Below, piece after piece: positions 56,578 through 64,000 of a DNA stretch of 64,000 nt. Each line of letters starts with the position of its first letter. The first letter of the stretch is position 1. Location of the stretch: positions 62,001-126,000 of the forward strand of contig LSRX01000828.1 in NCBI GenBank assembly GCA_001939145.1, in the 5' to 3' direction. This DNA is from Symbiodinium microadriaticum (Eukaryota; Sar; Dinophyceae; Suessiales; Symbiodiniaceae). Made by a program: the position numbers and the translations under genes. The notes below the pieces were generated by a model. That model worked only from the letters and a program-made list of their open reading frames with translations. It did not search any database and had not been told where the DNA came from.

Positions 56578-57148
56578 GCTCTTATGCCCTATTGTGGAGA
56601 GTGTTGTTTGTTTCGGAAAGCTTTTGCGTGACCCCAGCACGCACAAAGTGGTACGAGTTGTGCGACACAACATGTCCTCCGACAGCGACCCGCACAAGAC
56701 CAGCTAGTCGTCGTCCAAATAATCTGCTGCTCATTTTTGCGCAGCTGCATCTGTTCGCATGTTCCATCGTTTGCATTCAATGTCACGGGCAGCAGCTGTT
56801 CATGACAGTGGTCGAAATTGACCCATCGGAAACGGCGTCCTTCAGGCTAAGCAGCAAGAAGCTGCACATTCTGCGACTGGTGCGTTGGCCTTGGGTCTGC
56901 ATTCACTACATGCTATCATTGAAAACTGTGGAAAGCATGTGGCGGGTCTGACCCTTTGAATTGCCAAGTGGCTGGTATGCCGGCGAAGACTGTTGCATTA
57001 TAGTCTGAAGTGCCGGGCACTTCTGCTAAGTCTTCACAAGGTTGGCATGATGGCATGGTGATGTAGTTGACCACAAGATGTGCCACGCCTCAGTGGCCCA
57101 ACGAAAAAGGATGACCCCACTATGCTCGGGTATCTACTTTGCTGCCGT

Positions 57149-58174
57149 CTAGTGTCTGTAGATTGCTCGGCCGCAGTCTTGCGCTGCTCTCATGATGTCG
57201 CTTCCCACCATTGCTTCCAAAATGCACTCAATGTGCTGCAAAGCCTTCCATTCGTCGTGAAGGTTGGACTCTCTAGCCTTCACGGTGTTTCTTACCAGGT
57301 CGTAGGAAAGAGTTGCCTGTGATCGGCAGGCCTGGTACTTGGAGCAAGTTGTGTTCATGGATAAGGAGAGATCGCAGGCGGCCGAGTCAAGCTGCCGCTG
57401 CATCAAATTGCAGCTCTGCCGCTGGTGCTTAACTTCTTGGTCTTGAGTGTCACAGGCTGACTCTTGCAAATGGAGTGCACCTGTGGTGTTCTCGCATAGG
57501 AGCCGGCGGATCCGAATACTTTTCAACCTATCTTGGAAGACTTCAAGCATGCGACGGTGATAAGCCTCGGCGCTTTCACCGTTCAGGGTCGAGCAAACAG
57601 ACATCTCTGGGATTCTGTCCAGCAGCCGTGCCGATTCGCAAGTGGAAGCATCGACCAGTCGCGAAGATTGCAGGGCGGTTCTGCAAGCCTCCAATCTTTC
57701 TTGCAGCAGGGACTCCTGTTTTCTGCATGCTTCGTGGTTTGCGATCAATACTGGGAGCGCTTCTTGCTTGAGATAGGACTCGTTCAGACCGTCTCCACGC
57801 ACCCCCTCACATTTGGCAAACAAGCCGCTGAATTCAGCTATCTGAGACTGGATCTGACGGTGCTCTGTCAGAATCCTGGGTTTTAGTTCATTCGCTACCA
57901 TTGTCATAACATCATCCTTGACTCCATGTAAGAGTTGTGCAGGAATTTGCGATGTGTTCTGAGCCATTGCGAGTAAAGTCGCCTCCAGATTTCTCAAATA
58001 TGGGGCTGCTGACCTCGATCTGTCCGAACCAAGCTTGAGTCTGGCTGTCTGGTTGAGGGCTGCGAGAAGCGATGCCAATTTCGGATGCAGATCACGCTGC
58101 GCGTCTTGCCGCAAGAGTAGACATCGAGTGGGCCAGACCAGAGTCAGCAGAAATGAGGCCAGCACTACATTCAT
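57149..58174 (-). CDS. secreted or luminal coiled-coil protein with paired cysteines
   Basis: A 341-residue single-exon protein. The start MNVVLASFLLTLVWPTRCLL is a strong signal peptide (an in-frame GTG two codons upstream is ignored). The rest is mostly charged amphipathic helix with regularly spaced cysteines (FAKCEG, HEACRKQES, LEACRTAL, STCESAR, SACDTQ, SAACDLS, TTCSKYQACRSQ) that could form disulfides, and several N-x-S/T sites (NQT, NTS, NES, NTT). I do not recognise the family; similar signal-peptide coiled-coil proteins are common predictions in dinoflagellates. It has no transmembrane helix after the signal, so secretion, vacuole or plastid lumen are possible. It lies between LysRS and endonuclease V on the same strand. 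Confidence 0.7.
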   Translation of the reverse strand: MNVVLASFLLTLVWPTRCLLLRQDAQRDLHPKLASLLAALNQTARLKLGSDRSRSAAPYLRNLEATLLAMAQNTSQIPAQLLHGVKDDVMTMVANELKPRILTEHRQIQSQIAEFSGLFAKCEGVRGDGLNESYLKQEALPVLIANHEACRKQESLLQERLEACRTALQSSRLVDASTCESARLLDRIPEMSVCSTLNGESAEAYHRRMLEVFQDRLKSIRIRRLLCENTTGALHLQESACDTQDQEVKHQRQSCNLMQRQLDSAACDLSLSMNTTCSKYQACRSQATLSYDLVRNTVKARESNLHDEWKALQHIECILEAMVGSDIMRAAQDCGRAIYRH

Positions 58175-58890
58175 TGGCACCTAATCAAAGGCACCCACGG
58201 GTACCACATGATGGCCAGGATGAAACCTGGCCGTGCCTCCTGAGCCAAAGATCACAGGATGTCGCTCGAACTTCTGCGTTAACAAATAGCAACTCAAGCC
58301 GCTGCTTCCCTAGCGAAGAAACAAGCAGTGGATTCTGGATTTTGGACTACATTCAAACACCAGAAGTCTTTGCTTTCTCTTGCCGAGCGCGGAGCTTCCA
58401 TTCGCGACTACACTGCACGCATGCTGTCCTGCTGATGGCCCAGCAAACTCTGAGAAAGACGGATGACAACAGTGGTCTCTGTACAATCATCGGCTCAGCC
58501 GCATTGCCCGCCCAGCTTGCTGGTGGCGAAGCGAAGCTTTACGCAGATCGGTGGCCCAGGGCTTCTCCATCTTAAGCGCCTCAGAAAAGGTCTCACTTCG
58601 AGAAAAAACCAGTAGGAGAGACAGCCGAGGCGCTGCACGAAGCTCCAGCATCGTTGCATCAGGATACATGTCCTTATTGACGAGACCGGTATTCTCGGAC
58701 ATTTGCAATTCGACAGGACGGGCTTGTAGTCTGTGAAATGGTCTGTATCAAGCATGGCCTAGTGGCTTGCAGAGGCTCAAACAGCTCGTCCTTTGTCGCC
58801 TGTTTTCTCTTGATGCTGTCGGCTGAGATGCTAGAGAGCACGGCCTTAGACTGATGTCCACACTCAAAGGAAGCAAGAACCCGAACCGCA
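58175..58890. other. intergenic, nothing recognised
   Basis: Only short frames without motifs. It contains the presumed 3' end region of endonuclease V and the 5' region of the secreted protein. Confidence 0.4.
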
Positions 58891-59913
58891 CTAGAAAGTG
58901 CTGAAGTTCTCCAGAGTTTCGCAGGGCTCAGCCTCCACCTCATCCAGAATTGCTACGAGTGTCTTTCGCTGCTTGTCATCCAAGAGATTGGACACGTCCA
59001 TTATCATCTGTCTTGCTTGAGGCTTCGATGTTGAATGGATTTGCTTCCAAGCTCGCTCAATGGCTCTTCCAGTCAGATCTGCTAGTCGGATCGGTTCTGG
59101 CATGTATGACCCCCCCTCCACATTACACATCAAGACGACATTCTTGGCAGTGTCTTGTGAGAACCTGTGTCCAGCAGATACATACACTCGCCGCGAACTG
59201 TCTTGACCCTTCGCTCTGGCAGCTGAAGTGCGAACAGCGAATCCATAGATGAATCCACTGGTGCCAACAAGTGGCGTGCTGTCACCTGGTCTTGACAACA
59301 CCTTCTCTTCTACCGTCTGCCCGTGCTCTCTGTCGAAGTCCTCGAAGCAGAGAAGCTTCTTGGCCACGCCGACTGTGCGCAAGTTGTGCAGGATGCCAAA
59401 GTGCGAAGCTGAACCACACTGCCGCGGGTGGAACAGGCCAGATCCGTCAACCAAAAAAACGTCGGGTTCTACGTCGGGTGCACTGTCCCTCAAGCGCTGC
59501 AGCAGCAGTTCGTACGCAGGAATTTCCCTCACGAACAGAAACCCAGAAATGTATGGAAGAGCCATGTCCACATCTACAGAATCTTCGTAGATCAGCTTCA
59601 GGTGGCAACCGCGCAACTCACAGACAACCAGGACTGCTGTGGCCCGGTTGGTGCCATCCTCGAAGCCAATGTCCAGACCACCTATCCGGCGAAGATCATC
59701 AATCGTCCAACCCTCATCATCCCAGTCCCGTAGACGAGAGCGCAAGCTCTTCTGCAAGCATTCCCATTCCTTTAGTTGAAACGAGGTGACAGAGGCAGTC
59801 TCGAGATTCTGGACATGCTCCGTCACTGGCCGAGTCGCTGCAGCACATGCCCCACGCCAGAACACTGCTCTGTGACCAAGCAGGCCCAGCGACAGCAAAT
59901 ACGACATGTCCAT
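58891..59913 (-). CDS. endonuclease V
   Basis: Cleaves DNA or RNA at the second phosphodiester bond 3' to inosine (deaminated adenine); eukaryotic members act mainly on inosine-containing RNA. The 340-residue frame from ATG 59913 carries all family motifs: GGLDIGF with the catalytic Asp (about 81), YISGFLFVREIPAYELLLQRL with the metal-ligand Glu, DVFLVDGSGLFHPRQCGSASH (catalytic Asp about 156, then the invariant H-P-R and G-x-A-x-H) and SAGHRFSQDTA near the C-terminus. About 45 extra residues at the N-terminus (MDMSYLLSLGLLGHRAVFWR) are hydrophobic then basic and could be a targeting signal. The C-terminal tail (about 30 residues, acidic) is also extra. An upstream TTG in frame is ignored. 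Outermost confident gene of the minus-strand array. Confidence 0.9.
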   Translation of the reverse strand: MDMSYLLSLGLLGHRAVFWRGACAAATRPVTEHVQNLETASVTSFQLKEWECLQKSLRSRLRDWDDEGWTIDDLRRIGGLDIGFEDGTNRATAVLVVCELRGCHLKLIYEDSVDVDMALPYISGFLFVREIPAYELLLQRLRDSAPDVEPDVFLVDGSGLFHPRQCGSASHFGILHNLRTVGVAKKLLCFEDFDREHGQTVEEKVLSRPGDSTPLVGTSGFIYGFAVRTSAARAKGQDSSRRVYVSAGHRFSQDTAKNVVLMCNVEGGSYMPEPIRLADLTGRAIERAWKQIHSTSKPQARQMIMDVSNLLDDKQRKTLVAILDEVEAEPCETLENFSTF

Positions 59914-61479
59914 GGCATCCGAGGTGAAAGTCAAAACACTAGCTCACAGCTGTGAGAAGCGCCCGAGCCTTCGCAGGTCAAAATAGGCACTTGATACCTT
60001 CATTCTTTATTTTGCATCGCCGGTAGGCAGCAACCCTGTACACAAAGTTAGCAGGGAAACCGTCTGTCAGACACGCAGAACGAAAACTCGTCTAGTCTTT
60101 GCAACCTCCCAAAACGAGAAACCAGCACACACGTTCTTTACACAGTATTTGACTCTACAGTGTCCGAAAGGTATACATCTGAAAAATGAACTCACCCCGG
60201 CACAGTTTGGCCTAATTAAGTCTCTTGCAGTTCACAGTGTCCAGTCATGGCAGCAGCTACTAAAGCACCCGCAAGCAGCAGTTGAAGTGCTGCATGGAAA
60301 CAGCATACGTGGCATGCCCACTGCCGAACGAAGTGACAAGATCCTCACAATACCCCAAATGTTCCAAGCACAAACATCCAACACACATGTCTTCGTCGGG
60401 CCACGCCTACGATAATTCATGTTTCCGAGAACTGCAACGGTCCTACTCCAACAAAAGAACCCTAACCTTAAGCAATATTGCACTGCGCATCATGTCCCCC
60501 GCAGTGGGACACTGACTGGGACCGGCTGCAACCCTCCATCATCCAGGCATCAGCTTCGATCCAAGCGACAGTAAACGGATGATCAGCGCTGGCGTTGTCA
60601 ACAATCCCTGAAGTTCGCTTGAGGTCATGTGGTTTCCAGAGTTTCCAGAGTTTTTGTATATCGGCCCCAATGGTGTTGGTTCTGCAAACCATACTTGCAA
60701 CTCCAGCTCAAGCCCCACTGACGCATCATTCGTGAAGCGTGATTCGCATTGTGCCTAATGTTCGACTCCACGAACTATTGCAAATGTGGCCGCGAACACT
60801 CTTGACCTTGTGCCCAATGACAGCACGACCGCTGTTCAGACCTTTTTTCTCGTTCAGGCAGCTGCCTCTGGCAGACACTTGGAAGGTGCTGCGCGCCAGG
60901 CGACACTACCACTGCTTCGTGTTGCCCAAACTTCAATTAGGGGTCAGCATCGGCCTCACCGGTCGCAAATCTTCCAGCAGGGAGATCTGCTGGGTCTCCT
61001 GACGGTTTGACAAGAAGCTCCAGACCCGAGGTCCGATGCCTCCTTGCAGTCGAAACACGGCCTCTTTCAGAGAACCTTGCACCTGACGGCCTCGAGCCAA
61101 CTGACCTTAGCAGCAGTCCAAACCAAGTCGAAACATGGTCTGCCGAAACACCTGCCCGCCTGTGCAGATCTCGTTCAATTTGCCGGACTCTCAGGAGGCA
61201 TTGCACTGTAGACGACCAACAGACAAAACGGAACCAGACGCAACACTGGCACAACCAGCACCACCTGCACCACCTACACGGCGCTGAGCCATGCTGCACG
61301 GCTCGAGACACCAATAAACACCAGCACCACCAAGAACACCACAAAAACATCTAGGCCCGGGCTGTCTGGTCTGGTTGTGAGTTGAACTTTCACCTGCAAC
61401 TTAGCACCACCTACGAACCATAGTCATGCAGCAATGTATCTGGACAGAGCCAAGCTTTATGTTCAGAATCCGTCGCGGG

Positions 61480-62528
61480 CCCGGGCCTTGTCAAGGACTC
61501 AAAAGCCTCATTCTTTCTGATCGATCCACTTCTTTGGCCATGTTGAAGCAACAGCACTTCGAGGGAAGTTGGGGCTGGCCTTTGCAGGTATACAGGTTCG
61601 TCGGTCCACGCTCGTTTGTCAAGAGGACAAAAGTGGCCTTCGTTGGTGCCAGCGATTTTGCCCTCCTGGCACCCCTGTATCCCTTTGTGGTGCGTCCCTT
61701 GGAAGCAGGTTTCCATTCACACGAAAAAAGATCTTATTTGCACTCCCGAACTTAAACTGAAACAATCTAATTTTGGCGTCAGAGGGGCCCGTCAGCAAAA
61801 GTAACTAAGTAACATGGTGGGGATTGGGTCCTGTATTCCAGCCAGACCTATGGAATGGATGCGACCCCCCGCTGCGGTAAGTGCCCAGGAGGGGCCAACC
61901 ATGACACCTGCACCCTTTTTCGCGAATCCCCTGCGTGCACAGGGAGCCAAGTAGGCTTTTTTTGCTCGCGCGTGACAGTTCCGAGAATTTTCCGTCACGT
62001 CCGATATGCAAGCATTCATCCCTGCAAGAATGCATGCAGAAAGAAAATTTGCAGTTCGCTGCCAGAGCAGCAAAAAATACCAGACACAGCGACCGTATAA
62101 GGCCAAGGACTGCTAAACACAGGACAATACAGTGCAAAGGACTCGTGCACAGGATTCAAGAGGACCACAACTCAAAGTGCTCAAAAGGTCTTGCAGTGAA
62201 AGCACACTCATTGTCGTATCCGTCTACGGTACGTCTATTCACGAGAGCCGCTACAGACGTCAGCAATCTTCACTGAGAGGAAAAACCGAGGGCAGCAAGT
62301 TGCATCCACCAGACCGACCATTGCTTCAGAAAAGACACCGCCCCACCGGTTGAGCAACCAATCAATAACGGCCCGGGGCCTGTCGACTGGACTCAGGAGC
62401 CTCATTCTCTCGGATTGATTCACATCAAGAGCGGTCTTCGTTGGTGCCAGCAATCGCCCGGCAATCGCTCCCTCCCGGCACCCCTTGCATCCTTCTTGGC
62501 CGTCCTTTGGAAACAGGGTTCTACAGTC

Positions 62529-62530
<2 letters not shown>
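61480..62530. repeat. pair of diverged direct repeats about 0.9 kb apart
   Basis: The segment 61480-61720 and the segment 62370-62525 share, in the same order, GGGCC(C)GGGCCTGTC-like sequence, CTCA(A/G)(A/G)AGCCTCATTCT, GATCGATTCAC-like sequence, CTTCGTTGGTGCCAGC, CCTCC(T/C)GGCACCCCT and CCTTTGGAA(G/A)CAGG. The second copy lacks about 90 bp in its middle. Confidence 0.6.

Positions 62531-62571
<41 letters not shown>
62528..62571. repeat. (CA)n microsatellite
   Basis: About 22 uninterrupted CA dinucleotides. Open frames across it (Thr-His or Val-Cys repeats) are artefacts. Confidence 0.98.
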
Positions 62572-62574
<3 letters not shown>

Positions 62575-64000
62575 AGCCGCACCCTGAACAGGACACAGCG
62601 AGTCCTCGAAACTCTTGGGCCTCCGCAATCCCCAAGTCGCATGTTTTCGTAGGCAAGCCTTTTGTTGGAGCTCCCTCTGCCCAGGCTGCCCAGGTCCCAG
62701 GGCCTTCTTCACGGAAACCCTTCTTCGAATGGAAGCCACAGACCACGCCGGCTGCGAGGGTTCCTTTGGTTTCCCAGGCCAAAGGAGGGGCTGAGGCCGC
62801 CGATGCTGGGACAACAGGCGAGCCGTGAGCTGCAAGCAACATACAGTCCGTTCGGTCCGTTCAGATAATTTCGCAGTTCGTGCTTTCTCCTGCTTGACCA
62901 TTTGTGGCGAGGGGACACTTGGTCTGTTGTTACCTGCTTGGTGCAAATACGCGGGTCGCAATCGCGACAAAGCCGTGCCTGACCCAAACAACCCGTCACA
63001 ACACCAGGACTTCGTTTTGCAGCACGTGAAACATCGTGAAACGGAAAGCCAGCATCGGCACAACAGCAGCTACAACGATAGTGTTGAGACAACAGTTTTC
63101 TCTCACGATCGCTAACAACACTCCAACAGCTAAGTCTTGGACGAGACAGAGCTTGGCGAGCATCTTTCCTGCATGGACAGCGCATGTCAAGATGCGAACA
63201 GTAGCAGCACGATCAGCTACTAACTAGCGTCGTTCTTTCGAGCCCAACTTTTGGTGCTGCTTGGCTCCCGCATTCCAAACTATAGGCCATAGGCCGCACG
63301 GCAGGTCTCTCCGACTCTAGAGCGTGGCACTTGTGAAGCACAGCAACCTGGCAACACCACGACTCACTCAGGGCATCTTGCACTCCAGCACTATCAGCTT
63401 CCAGGTGCTGTTTACAGTGTCAGCCATGCAACGCTCCGGCCAACAAATGTCTGTTCAGTCCGAATCCTACCCACTTGCCGGCACTTCTCCCTTGGACATT
63501 TCGACTGTCTAAACATGCCACAGCTCGATAGAGGTCTCCCATCACCGCATTTCCTGCTGAACCTGATGCATGGAAGTGGTCATCTGAATTCTTCCGGCAT
63601 AGCCTACACCAGCCTCTTAATCAAAAGCTGCAGCTGGGTGAAGAGCACTCCGCCCCCCCCCCCCCCCTGCCCCCGCTGCAGTGAGTTTCTTGACTTGGGA
63701 TGTCGGCAAGCATTTTTTCCGTCTAGAGACAGTGCAGGGTGCCCATGTTGTCGGATCCATGATTGCCAAGAGAATCGCAACTTTGGCAAAAGCTGACGGG
63801 CAACACTATCCCATATATCCCATGACCCCAAGATATCGACTCAGTCCAAACCCCATGCCCAAAACCACTATTAATCAACAAGCCCTGAACTCTACATCCG
63901 CAACCCGAATCTCTAAAACAATCCCTCCACTCGAATGACTGCGGGACTCTCATTTGGCCAACCCGACGGGAAAAGCCTTTGGGTGCAGGCTTGCTTCATG

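Larger units (their letters stand above)
59914..64000. other. 4-kb terminal region, no confident gene
   Basis: Several plus-strand frames look mildly protein-like (60149-60415, 60786-61010) but show no motif. It contains a (CA)n microsatellite at about 62530-62571, a poly-C run at about 63652-63667 and a pair of diverged direct repeats listed separately. Confidence 0.4.

Noticed and set aside
62415..63063. ORFs with Thr-His or Cys-Val repeats
   Set aside because: They run through the (CA)n tract and carry no domain.
1..64000. tRNA, rRNA, CRISPR arrays, bacterial operons or phage genes
   Set aside because: None was seen on either strand; repeats present are satellites, microsatellites and telomere-like words without CRISPR spacing.

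Overview
The window looks like nuclear DNA of a dinoflagellate, most likely a Symbiodiniaceae-like alga. The evidence is indirect but consistent. Genes are intron-bearing, with GC-AG and GA-AG introns next to GT-AG ones. There are PPR-type repeat proteins, a plastid-type DnaJ with an N-terminal extension, a bestrophin and a ubiquitin-like/WD40 protein, all families common in these algae. Dinoflagellate-type telomere repeats (TTTAGGG) occur internally, and two genes have sequences upstream that resemble relict spliced leaders. No bacterial operon, rRNA, tRNA or CRISPR array was seen. Species cannot be assigned from the sequence alone.

Layout. (1) 1-9742 is a plus-strand gene array: a broken coding region running off the left edge (2-2370), a PPR-like gene (4679-6061), a MATE transporter (6123-8395) and a RING/EF-hand gene (8744-9742). 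(2) 9841-21482 is an island of very AT-rich DNA. It holds a 130-bp satellite with a hairpin in each monomer, two GC-richer blocks full of degenerate telomere-like repeats, and two runs of N. (3) 21611-21893 is a short hairpin-bearing tandem repeat. (4) 23738-59913 is a minus-strand gene array: Ubl-WD40 protein, DnaJ, RRM protein, PPR protein, a probable signal-peptide protein, a type IIC P-type ATPase, two hypothetical genes, a bestrophin, lysyl-tRNA synthetase, a secreted coiled-coil protein and endonuclease V. A 623-bp element flanked by a 13-bp duplication (33312-33934) and a microsatellite/hairpin cluster (48240-48835) interrupt it. (5) 59914-64000 is mostly non-coding with repeats.

The most notable feature is the overall arrangement. 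All confident genes left of the island point right and all confident genes right of it point left, so two unidirectional arrays converge on a compositionally alien, satellite- and telomere-repeat-bearing island. In Symbiodinium, convergent array ends are known to mark chromatin-domain boundaries, so this island is a candidate boundary element. The genes do not form one pathway: they are housekeeping (LysRS, endonuclease V), organelle RNA and protein care (PPR, DnaJ), membrane transport (MATE, P-type ATPase, bestrophin) and signalling or regulation (RING/EF-hand, WD40, RRM).

Many boundaries are exon-level estimates. Where reading-frame phase closed across introns (DnaJ; parts of LysRS and MATE), exon coordinates are given as firm.
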